Positions 33,478 to 40,301 of a stretch of 40,301 bases of DNA are shown here, piece by piece. The notes under the pieces were generated by a model. The model saw only the letters and a list, made by a program, of their open reading frames with translations. It had not been told where the DNA came from and searched no databases. Each line of letters begins with the position of its first letter. Position 1 is the stretch's first letter. The stretch covers positions 1-40,301 of the forward strand of contig JAEEOQ010000076.1 of the NCBI GenBank assembly GCA_016284355.1, in the 5' to 3' direction. Origin of the DNA: Lachnospiraceae bacterium (lineage in GTDB: Bacteria > Bacillota > Clostridia > Lachnospirales > Lachnospiraceae). A program made the position numbers and the translations under genes.

Positions 33478-35358
33478 TTAATTTGCGCTTACGCTGCTTT
33501 CTTCTCTTTGTTTTTTTACTATCTTGTTTACCGCATATCCAAGACCCACAAAGATCCAGAAGATAGGTGCCGTACTTACGCAGGAATCATTAGCTACGCC
33601 GCTTATAAGGTAGCCGATAACACCAAGGGTAATACCGATACCAAATACTTCAGTAGGGTTAGTAGCATCAAACTTCCAGTAAAGCTTAAAGGAATCTACG
33701 ATAAGGATAATTGTAAGCGCAAGGAAACAAAGGAGAGCAACCACGCCAAGCTGTGTACCGATCTGAAGGTACATGCAGTGAGGCTTTGTAATGATAAGGT
33801 TGCCGTAACCTGAGTTAAGTCTTCCAACGTAATCATTGTGTGGGAAAGCTATTGCAAATGTATCTGCACCTGTACCGATAAAGAAGTGCTTCATCATAAC
33901 AGGAATTGTTCTGCTCCAGATATAACCACGGCCCGAAGCCATACCGTCATAATCTGTAAATATAGCTGAAGGAGCATTAACGATCTCATCTACCTTACCT
34001 GCGATACTGTAGTAATGGTAGCCGGTCTCGTCCTTTACAAAGGAAAGATATTTACTTACATCGCCAAAGGAGATCATGGCAGCTACCTGATACGGGTCGT
34101 TTGCTGTCATAAGTCTTGAAGAAACCCCTTCAAAACGAGGATCTGTAAGGTACTGACCGTCTTCTCTTGACTCAAGGTCAAGGATAGTTCCGGATTCATC
34201 GGAAAAGATCATGTAAGCACCTGTCTGTCCGTCTTCCATATCTACTTTTTCAAAGTTAAATACAAGCTTGTTGCCGCCGTAGGTAAATACTACGCCGCCT
34301 TCCTGTACGTCTGCATCTGTAAGCTTGTAATCGTTTTTGGTCATCTTAAGAGCGTTACCCATGTAAGAAAAGATATTAACGCCAACATAGTTAAAGTAAA
34401 GAAGGCCCGCAACTACGGCAACTGCTCCAACTCCAAGGATAACAGGCCATTTCTTTAAAAGCTGCTTTCTGAAGAAAATAAGGGCAAATACCGCAACTCC
34501 TGCAAATGCAAGGATAAATGACTTACTACCGGATCCAAACACAAGTACAAAAAGTGATATTGAAACAAGGCCCCAAACAATCTTTTTTACAATGCTTTCT
34601 GCACTTATCGCAAGAGTAATTGTAATAGGCAGCATAAACGAAACAAAAAGTCCGACATAGTTTGGATTATAAAGGGTAAGGTATACCTGGTGGTTACCTG
34701 AACCCGAGAAGTTAAAAGTAAGGTTGTTACGAAGAGAGGCAAGGCTCTCAGGCACGATAACGGTACGGCCTGTAGGAGACTCAAAGAAATCTTTTCCAAC
34801 AAGCTGCGTAAAACCGATAAAGCAAAGCACTACAAGAAGGTAAAGCAATGCTTTTCTTACGACTCTAAGATCCTGAGTTCTGTTAACTACCGTAAATGTA
34901 AAGAAAGTAAATATACAATACGCAAGAAGGACCCATATGGTCTCAAACTGCTCGTACATACCGTGAACACCGAAATATCTGTATTTTGATAAAACAGTAG
35001 ATAATATGGCAAGAAGCGCAAAACCTGCAAGAGGATAAATAAAGATATCTTTCTTAAAGTCGATCTTAATCTTGCCCATAACAAGCATAGCCACAAATAT
35101 AGCTACCATAACGCCTGCAAGAACCACTGCCACAATACCCTTGTAATAAAGGAAAATATCAACGCTCTGCTGATTTAGCGGAAACCAGGCCTGGTCTTCC
35201 ATATTTGGCATATAAACATAGGCTCTCATAAGCAGGGTGACAAAAAAGATCACCGCGCATATAGGCATAAGAGCATAATTGCCTGAAAAGAAGGACTCAT
35301 CCTCATTTAATCTTCCGGCCTTTTTAGCCGTATTTTTAACTGATGCTTTTGATGACAT
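33478..35358 (-). CDS. O-antigen ligase/polymerase-like polytopic membrane protein
   Basis: A 626-aa membrane protein with about 12 hydrophobic segments. A large hydrophilic stretch of about 150 residues (roughly 330-490) breaks the membrane array, containing NALKMTKNDYKLTDADV and GVSSRLMTANDPYQ. It ends with the Wzy_C-like signature GRGYIWSRTIPVMMKH, then GTGADTFAIAFPHNDYVG. This architecture fits the O-antigen ligase/Wzy polymerase/teichuronic acid polymerase group, which joins lipid-linked glycans outside the membrane. Substrate and exact reaction cannot be told. The large loop is bigger than I expect for this family. GAGGAG precedes the start. It opens a transcript that continues to the sugar dehydratase and dapA; the AT-rich 90 bp upstream must hold its promoter, but no convincing -35 is visible. 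Confidence 0.85.
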   Translation of the reverse strand: MSSKASVKNTAKKAGRLNEDESFFSGNYALMPICAVIFFVTLLMRAYVYMPNMEDQAWFPLNQQSVDIFLYYKGIVAVVLAGVMVAIFVAMLVMGKIKIDFKKDIFIYPLAGFALLAILSTVLSKYRYFGVHGMYEQFETIWVLLAYCIFTFFTFTVVNRTQDLRVVRKALLYLLVVLCFIGFTQLVGKDFFESPTGRTVIVPESLASLRNNLTFNFSGSGNHQVYLTLYNPNYVGLFVSFMLPITITLAISAESIVKKIVWGLVSISLFVLVFGSGSKSFILAFAGVAVFALIFFRKQLLKKWPVILGVGAVAVVAGLLYFNYVGVNIFSYMGNALKMTKNDYKLTDADVQEGGVVFTYGGNKLVFNFEKVDMEDGQTGAYMIFSDESGTILDLESREDGQYLTDPRFEGVSSRLMTANDPYQVAAMISFGDVSKYLSFVKDETGYHYYSIAGKVDEIVNAPSAIFTDYDGMASGRGYIWSRTIPVMMKHFFIGTGADTFAIAFPHNDYVGRLNSGYGNLIITKPHCMYLQIGTQLGVVALLCFLALTIILIVDSFKLYWKFDATNPTEVFGIGITLGVIGYLISGVANDSCVSTAPIFWIFVGLGYAVNKIVKKQREESSVSAN

Positions 35359-35451
35359 TGATCAAAACTCCTCTGTTTTTCTTTTTCAAGTGTTAAAAAA
35401 CACCTAGAATATAATAACATATCAGCGGGTGAAATTCTACATGAAAATATA

Positions 35452-35488
35452 AGGATAAAAAAGAAGACCGGAGAAATATCTCCGGCCC
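35452..35488 (-). terminator. Rho-independent terminator after the surface protein gene
   Basis: On the minus strand CCGGAGA-TATT-TCTCCGG is followed by TCTTCTTTTTT, 30 bp after the stop codon. Confidence 0.9.
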
Positions 35489-35518
35489 TCCTTTGGGTTT
35501 CATGTGAATTAAAATATA

Positions 35519-38500
35519 TTAGTTCTCTTTAGCAAAAGATTTCTTAAAGTAAATTGCTGCAAGTAAAAGTGCTACTGCTGCAAAGTAGAATACTACTACA
35601 GGAACTGTACCTGTCTGTGCAAGTGCGCCCTGTGCTGTAATATCATCTGTAAGATTAAGTCCAGGAACTGTGCCCTGTGGTGTAGTTTCCTTGTCATCCT
35701 CTACTGTGATAACAGGCTGCTCATCTGTAGTTTCAGTAGCTGAACCTTCAGGAGTCTTGTCGTTGTTAAGATCAAGTGAAGGAGTATTGTTACTTACTGT
35801 GTTGTTTGTAACAATGTAGTTGCTTGGTGTAGTTGGAACTACAGGAGCCGGCTCAACGTACTGTGTTGTTATAACACTACCATCAAGATGGTACTGACCC
35901 TGGTAGCATGAGAACTGGTAAGGAACTAAGTACTCAGCATCTGCGTTTGGAAGCTCATCTACAGAAGTATATGCCTTACCTGTAAGATAACGCTTTCCGT
36001 TCTCATCCTTAGCGATCTCCCAATAAAGAACTTTAACTTTCTCTTCAGTCTTATTGTTATTGATCTTCTTCTGATAAATCTCAGTAGCCTTTGGCATCAT
36101 ATCAGAATCAAGAACATACTTGATGTAGTTTCTAAGTGTAATATAGTCAACATAGAATGTATCGTTGTTCTGAAGCTTAAGCTCGTAAGAACCATCTTCT
36201 ACGTAGTTGTTTGCTCTGTTGTCCTCATCCCACTTATAAACTCTTGTGGCCTGATCTGTAACAAGCTCGTTAGCCCAAGCTTTGTAGTACTCTGCAACCT
36301 TCTTTGAAGCCTCAGCCATTGTAAGTTCTTCCTGTGCTGTCTCAAGCTTGCTCTCTGCTGTAGCGATCTTAGCCTTAAGAGCTGAAAGATCAACTACATT
36401 GAGGCTTGCTCCGCTTACTGCTGCCTTAGCTGCTGCAAGCTCTGCCTTTGCTGTTGCAACTGTTGCCTTTGCTGTCTCAATTCTATCTGCTGCTGCCTCT
36501 ACTGCTGCGTCTGCTGCTACTGCTGTCTGTGAAGCTACTGTGATTGAATTAGCGATCTCTGCTGCTGCCTTAGAAGCTGCCTCTGCCTTCTGCTCTGCAA
36601 GAACTGCCTCTGCTGCTGCAAGCTCTTTCTCCTGCTCAGCCATAGCTTTTCTGCAGTTGTCAATAATTGCCTGCATGACTTCCTCAGTCTTCTTCGTACC
36701 GCTTATCCACTGAGAAATACCTAATTTATTAATATAGCTCTGTAATTTTGATACTACATACTCATTATCCATCCACTCACGTGTTGTCCAAGCATCATCA
36801 TGAACATCAATCACATCAAAAAACGAAGCATCTAAATATCTCCATGGATCGTTAGCCCACTCGTTGAGTGCCTTATCGTACTCAACCTGATTAATATCAT
36901 CAGACTCGCTCTTAAGAATAGCTTTAAGAGAATCTACAAGTTCCTGAGAAGCCTTAGCCATTCTGTTTTCAGCTTTCTTCATTTCTGCATTATAAAGTGC
37001 CTCAGCTGAATTCTTGTTTGAAAGTTTTGTGGCCTCGTCAGAAACTGCATTGTTGTAATTGCTCTGAGCTTCTGCGATTGTGTTGTTTGCATTTAAAACT
37101 GCTGTGTCATATCCGGCCTTAGCTGTAACATAACCATTTTTCTCATTGTATAATGGTGTAAGGTTAGTATTGGCATTGTCACGAGCTGTAACATATCCAT
37201 TATATCTTGCGACTATTGCATTTGCCTCAGCAATATCAGCCGGTGAATTTCCAATCCAAACACCTGTACCGCACCAACCTACAAACGGAACATATACGGA
37301 TAATTCTGTGCCCAATCCATCACTAAGTCTTTTTCTTGCAATTCCAATTTCTGAGTAGCCGCCGTATTTGACTCTCCACTCTTCCATATCATTAATTGAA
37401 TTCTGGTTAGCATTTCTGATGCGTTCCTGTTCCTGAATTCTTCCATTAACATTATCAATCTTAGCCTGCTCAGCATTGCTTAAGCTTCTGTTCTCATTTG
37501 CGATTGCTGTCTGCTCTTCTCTTGTCTTGTTTAATACTGCAAGCTTTTCTGCTGTTTTTTCCTGAGCATCTGCATATGCCTTCTGAGCATCCTTCATAGG
37601 CTGCTCAAGTCTGTCTGCAATAAGATATTCAGCATCATGTGCCTCATCCTTAGCTTCCTTAACATCATCTGCAATACCATCTTTAGCTGCATCGTATGCA
37701 GCCTGTGCTGCATCTACAGCTTTCTTAGCTGTATCAACTGTAGCCTGTGCATTTTCAACGCTTGCTGTAAGATCATCAATGTTCTTGCTAAGAGCATCAG
37801 CTTTGTTTTCATTAAAGCTATTAGCACGTGCTCTCTGAGCTTCTACTGCTGCAAGTTCTTCTGCTGTAAGCTTAAGAACTTCATTGTTGATCTTTCCGTC
37901 AGATGTAAGATAATTAACTTCTGTCTGTCCGTAAAGAGGCTGACCATAAGTTGCTGCGTACTTGTTGTACTCTTTGATTGCATTTGTAAGATCTACCTGG
38001 GCATTTGCTGCTGTCTGGCTAGCTACCTCGTAAGCGCCGTTTGCTGCATCTGCTGCCTTTTTGATTTCTTCAACTACTTCAACAACTGTCATCTCTTTAT
38101 CATCAACTACTACGGTGTCATCTTTTGCATCGCCTGTAAGAGCGATATCAAGAAGCTCTTTAGCTCTGTCTGCCTGATTCTGAGCCTCGATAGCTGCCTC
38201 GCTTACTGCGATTGCTACGTCTGTTACAGGCTCTGCGCTAACGTCACCTATAGCTGCCTGATCGGCCGCTACCTTAGCATCATAATCTGCTTTATTGCCA
38301 AGTGCTGCAACTGCTGAAGAAGAAGCACTTGCTGCGATTGAAGAAGCTGTAGCTGCTGCTCTCTCAGCACCCTCAGCTACTGTAACTGCACTGTTTGATG
38401 CTGTAACTGCTTTGCCAACCTCAACGCCAAGCTCTGCAAGCTCTTCGTTAAGATCTTTAACTGCCTCAGCAGCATCTTCTGCTGCTTCCTCAGCCTTCTC

Positions 38501-38728
38501 TGCTGATTTAAGCATTGGCTCTGAATCTAATTTGTAATCTTTGCTATGCTCATCATTCTGAAACTGATCCTGCTTAGGATTAACGTAAACATCACCTTCG
38601 AGTTTGCACTCCTCTGATCTTGTATCTATATTTGTTTCTGCATTTGCTGATACTACATTGCCAAGTACCATACCGCAAACTAACATCAGGCTTAAGCCTG
38701 CTTTAAATCTCTTACTAAATTTTTTCAT
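35519..38728 (-). CDS. Large Ala-rich coiled-coil surface protein with LAQTG sorting signal
   Basis: A 1069-aa secreted protein. A signal peptide (about residues 1-30, ending SANAE) leads into long Ala/Glu/Lys-rich coiled coils (about 75-240, 290-430, 690-850), such as AEEAAEDAAEAVKDLNEEL. A less helical middle segment contains YGGYSEIGIARKRLSDGLGT. A C-terminal globular region (about 860-970) has YKWDEDNRAN and DTFYVDYITLRNYIKY. A Thr/Asn/Pro-rich spacer follows. The end carries a cell-wall sorting signal: LAQTG at residues 1036-1040, a hydrophobic helix and a KK...K tail. LAxTG is a variant of LPxTG used by some sortase classes. No sortase gene is in the window. It probably acts as a stalk-like adhesin or wall protein. 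It has its own long leader and a terminator. Confidence 0.88.
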   Translation of the reverse strand: MKKFSKRFKAGLSLMLVCGMVLGNVVSANAETNIDTRSEECKLEGDVYVNPKQDQFQNDEHSKDYKLDSEPMLKSAEKAEEAAEDAAEAVKDLNEELAELGVEVGKAVTASNSAVTVAEGAERAAATASSIAASASSSAVAALGNKADYDAKVAADQAAIGDVSAEPVTDVAIAVSEAAIEAQNQADRAKELLDIALTGDAKDDTVVVDDKEMTVVEVVEEIKKAADAANGAYEVASQTAANAQVDLTNAIKEYNKYAATYGQPLYGQTEVNYLTSDGKINNEVLKLTAEELAAVEAQRARANSFNENKADALSKNIDDLTASVENAQATVDTAKKAVDAAQAAYDAAKDGIADDVKEAKDEAHDAEYLIADRLEQPMKDAQKAYADAQEKTAEKLAVLNKTREEQTAIANENRSLSNAEQAKIDNVNGRIQEQERIRNANQNSINDMEEWRVKYGGYSEIGIARKRLSDGLGTELSVYVPFVGWCGTGVWIGNSPADIAEANAIVARYNGYVTARDNANTNLTPLYNEKNGYVTAKAGYDTAVLNANNTIAEAQSNYNNAVSDEATKLSNKNSAEALYNAEMKKAENRMAKASQELVDSLKAILKSESDDINQVEYDKALNEWANDPWRYLDASFFDVIDVHDDAWTTREWMDNEYVVSKLQSYINKLGISQWISGTKKTEEVMQAIIDNCRKAMAEQEKELAAAEAVLAEQKAEAASKAAAEIANSITVASQTAVAADAAVEAAADRIETAKATVATAKAELAAAKAAVSGASLNVVDLSALKAKIATAESKLETAQEELTMAEASKKVAEYYKAWANELVTDQATRVYKWDEDNRANNYVEDGSYELKLQNNDTFYVDYITLRNYIKYVLDSDMMPKATEIYQKKINNNKTEEKVKVLYWEIAKDENGKRYLTGKAYTSVDELPNADAEYLVPYQFSCYQGQYHLDGSVITTQYVEPAPVVPTTPSNYIVTNNTVSNNTPSLDLNNDKTPEGSATETTDEQPVITVEDDKETTPQGTVPGLNLTDDITAQGALAQTGTVPVVVFYFAAVALLLAAIYFKKSFAKEN

Positions 38729-38765
38729 TTCAATTCTCCTTAAAATTCAAGCTGAATATAAACGA

Positions 38766-39012
38766 TAAACTACGTTTAACCGCCTAGGAGACTTCCCACG
38801 CGGTACCTGATCTTTCTGGGCTACAGGCTGCCCTATTTTTCAGCCTCATTTTTTTAGACCTTCTCTTACTTAAGTAAGTCATCTAAGGAAAACGTGGTTA
38901 ACCTTGCAGACCGTTCTAGGGGCCTGCTCCTGTGACCGGCACTTGCGTTTGCGATGCGGTCTTTTTCAGCCTCGTTTTTGCGTAAGAAGGGGAGAAACGT
39001 GGTTAACCCCTC
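38766..39012 (-). ncRNA. Candidate tandem structured RNA element in the leader of the surface protein gene
   Basis: In the transcript direction a module repeats. A hairpin with the loop TTAACCACGTTT appears at 38986-39012 and 38885-38905, sharing 14 identical bases (38995-39008 and 38890-38903), with a third, degenerate copy at 38767-38781. Each full hairpin is followed by the box GAGGCTGAAAAA (38962-38973 and 38836-38847). The box is followed by 54-58 nt that can fold (AGACCG with CGGTCT in the first unit, GGGC/GCCC and GGGA/TCTCC in the second). The two hairpin stems differ but stay paired (GGGG/CCCC against AAGG/CCTT). I cannot match it to a riboswitch class I know. Function unknown; a tandem sensor or attenuator is inferred from position. 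Confidence 0.5.
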
Positions 39013-39104
39013 AGCTACGGTAATATGTACCTAACAACTAAATAGATTTAAGATTCTTTTGCTAAAAAACATATTCAGTTGTCAATGTACACATGAAACC
39101 TTTT

Positions 39105-39139
39105 AGCGAAGGAACATCAAACCCTTGATTTTCCTTGCT
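39105..39139 (-). other. Long hairpin in the surface protein leader
   Basis: On the minus strand AGCAAGGAA...ATCAA pairs with TTGAT...TTCCTTCGCT around GGGT, with one internal mismatch and one bulge. No T-tract follows, so it is not a terminator. It could protect the 5' end of the mRNA or bind a regulator. Confidence 0.5.
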
Positions 39140-39155
39140 TTCTTAACCCACGACT

Positions 39156-39184
39156 ATATTAGTACAAAACTTTAATTTTGTAAA
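39156..39184 (-). promoter_or_regulatory. Second candidate promoter of the surface protein gene
   Basis: On the minus strand, TTTACA (39179-39184) and TAATAT (39156-39161) are spaced by 17 bp. Weaker than the promoter upstream and possibly redundant. Confidence 0.35.
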
Positions 39185-39187
39185 ATA

Positions 39188-39246
39188 AGTTACGCAACGG
39201 TTACGCATTTTGTTACCTTGAAAATTATAACAAAAACGCGTAACCG
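39188..39246. promoter_or_regulatory. Three GTTACGCA-type sites around the surface protein promoter
   Basis: GTTACGCA occurs twice in direct orientation, 11 bp apart (39189-39196 and 39200-39207). The second, extended to CGGTTACGC (39198-39206), has an exact inverted partner GCGTAACCG at 39238-39246. The partner lies within the promoter spacer beside the -35, while the two direct copies lie just past the probable transcription start. The one-turn and four-turn spacings suggest cooperative binding of one regulator. Confidence 0.6.
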
Positions 39247-39252
39247 TTTCAA
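39224..39252 (-). promoter_or_regulatory. Main sigma-A promoter of the surface protein gene
   Basis: On the minus strand, TTGAAA (39247-39252), a 17-bp spacer and a perfect TATAAT (39224-39229) are present, predicting a leader of about 490 nt. The stretch from here to the coding region holds the repeated sites, a long hairpin and the tandem RNA-like element, and no ORF. Confidence 0.8.
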
Positions 39253-39301
39253 CGTGAAAAAGTGCTCATTCGCACATTTATGATCCCGTTCACATAACCT
39301 C

Positions 39302-39340
39302 AAAAAGAAAAACAGAGAATCCGGTTACAGATTCTCTGTC
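39302..39340 (-). terminator. Rho-independent terminator after the transglutaminase-like gene
   Basis: On the minus strand ACAGAGAAT and ATTCTCTGT form a 9-bp perfect stem around a 10-nt loop, followed by TTTTTCTTTTTG. Confidence 0.88.
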
Positions 39341-39382
39341 TATTTGTTATGTTTTATAAAATAATAAGGAGTGTCGTAACAA

Positions 39383-40210
39383 TCAATATGTATAAGTCAC
39401 ATCTGAGTAATCTTTTTCTTTCTTAAACATGCTGTATTTTTTCTTTGCTTTGTACATCTGCATGTCGTAGGTGGCATCGATAACCTTCCAGCTCTTCTTT
39501 GCCGAATAGTAAACGTTGTTCCATGCGTGGTATGTAGTAGCGTTTGGCGTGTAACCAGTAATAACCTTTGCAGGGATATCTACGCTTCTAAGCATTGAAG
39601 CAAAGAGGATCGAGATATCATAGCAGATACCCTTCTGGTCTTTAAATACCACATCGATCTCAGGAATGTAGGCTCCGTCTTTGCTGAGCTCTTCAACGTT
39701 TGCTGCCTTGTCGTAGTCGTAAGAATAATTCTTTACGATATATTTGTAAATGGCATCAAGCTTTGCTTTGTCGTTCTTGCTTTTCTTTGTAAGATCCTGA
39801 GCCTTTTTTATAGACTTGTTTGTAGTTTCCCAGTCGATGATAACATCTGATACAAGGAAGGCCTGATTTGCATCTTTAAGATTAAGTTCAACCGAAGCCT
39901 GCTGAAGCACAGCATACTTTGTACCCTCTGTGTTCTTGCAAAGATAAATGGTGTACTTGCCATTACCCTGAGTAAGCGGGAAAGTAAGTTCAATATCTCC
40001 CTTTGGGATATCATACTTGTACTGCTTGCCGCCTGTAAGCTGAACTACAAGTTTAACTCTTACCGTCTGCTCGTTTTTGTAGTTCATGGTAAAAGTTCCG
40101 TTTGAGTTGTCAGTGAATTTGGCACTTGAAGCTTTTGCCTTGTCTGCGCCTGCGGTAGAAAGCACAGCAGCAAAGAAAAGAATGCAAAGCCCATATAATA
40201 TCTTTTTCAT
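39383..40210 (-). CDS. Secreted transglutaminase-like protein
   Basis: A 275-aa exported protein. It starts at MKKILYGLCILFF with AAAGGAG 8 bp upstream; an upstream in-frame start lacks a site. A signal peptide ends near residue 25-30. A beta-rich domain of about 110 residues precedes a transglutaminase/protease-like core. The likely catalytic triad is visible: cysteine in DQKGICYDISILFASML, histidine in TTYHAWNNVYY, and aspartate in WKVIDATYD. Bacterial members of this fold include proteases and peptide-bond-modifying enzymes as well as true cross-linkers, so the activity is open. It is transcribed alone and ends in a terminator, upstream of the sortase-type surface protein. A TATAAT lies at 40276-40281; its -35 would fall at the window edge. 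Confidence 0.87.
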   Translation of the reverse strand: MKKILYGLCILFFAAVLSTAGADKAKASSAKFTDNSNGTFTMNYKNEQTVRVKLVVQLTGGKQYKYDIPKGDIELTFPLTQGNGKYTIYLCKNTEGTKYAVLQQASVELNLKDANQAFLVSDVIIDWETTNKSIKKAQDLTKKSKNDKAKLDAIYKYIVKNYSYDYDKAANVEELSKDGAYIPEIDVVFKDQKGICYDISILFASMLRSVDIPAKVITGYTPNATTYHAWNNVYYSAKKSWKVIDATYDMQMYKAKKKYSMFKKEKDYSDVTYTY

Positions 40211-40301
40211 ATAACCGACTCCTTTTTTTGTCGTAATAAAACGAGTTAAGGTCACATTTTCTTGTTTGCAATTAAATTATAAAATCGATTTGTGACAATT
40301 T

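Noticed and set aside
37637-38317. 226-codon Cys- and Ile-rich open frame on the plus strand
   Set aside because: Antisense to the Ala-rich coiled-coil gene; the composition is the mirror of GCA/GCT codons.
38885-39008. CRISPR array
   Set aside because: Only two full copies and one degenerate copy of the repeat are present, with unequal structured spacers and no cas genes.
38766-39012. c-di-GMP, c-di-AMP, cobalamin or similar known riboswitch
   Set aside because: I compared both strands with the conserved cores I remember and found no convincing match, so I left the element unnamed.

Overview
All recognisable genes in this 40.3 kb window lie on the minus strand; I count 25, the first of them cut by the window edge. 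The gene set points to a low-GC Gram-positive anaerobe of the class Clostridia, most likely Lachnospiraceae: AddAB, McsA/McsB/ClpC, a fused SecDF, RF3 and IF3-L35-L20 behind a Firmicutes-type leader, lipobox and sortase-type surface proteins, sigma-A promoters and strong AGGAGG-like ribosome binding sites. The genus assignment is inference from gene content, not from a search.

In transcription order (high to low coordinates) the layout is as follows. (1) A secreted transglutaminase-like protein (40.2 kb) with a terminator. (2) A 650-bp non-coding stretch holding a strong promoter with repeated GTTACGCA sites and a long structured leader with a tandem RNA-like repeat, followed by a 1069-aa coiled-coil surface protein with an LAQTG sorting signal. 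(3) A polysaccharide cluster: O-antigen ligase/polymerase-like membrane protein, membrane-bound UDP-sugar 4,6-dehydratase, dapA, and a small acidic membrane protein. (4) A secreted protein of repeated Ig-like domains, ending at a perfect 32-bp inverted repeat. (5) prfC, monocistronic. (6) infC-rpmI-rplT behind an L20-type leader with an attenuator; infC appears to start at AUU. (7) A run of about 15 kb without a clear internal terminator: SH3b-glucosaminidase, cohesin/cadherin-like membrane protein, mcsA, mcsB, clpC, a small protein with its own promoter, radA, a coiled-coil protein, a topoisomerase III-like gene, a GlmU-C-like beta-helix protein and secDF, closed by a strong terminator. (8) A lone sugar-type ABC solute-binding lipoprotein with its own promoter, possible operator and terminator. 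(9) addB-addA, with a 121-bp palindrome-ended element just upstream.

Functionally the window combines housekeeping (recombinational repair by AddAB and RadA, translation by IF3/L20/L35/RF3, protein export by SecDF, protein quality control by McsAB-ClpC) with cell-surface construction (wall hydrolase, anchored and secreted multidomain proteins, polysaccharide assembly, diaminopimelate/lysine synthesis). The most unusual material is non-coding: the tandem structured leader of the surface protein, a hairpin-rich insert between the L20-type attenuator and infC, and two inverted-repeat elements. I see no phage, transposase, CRISPR array, tRNA or rRNA.
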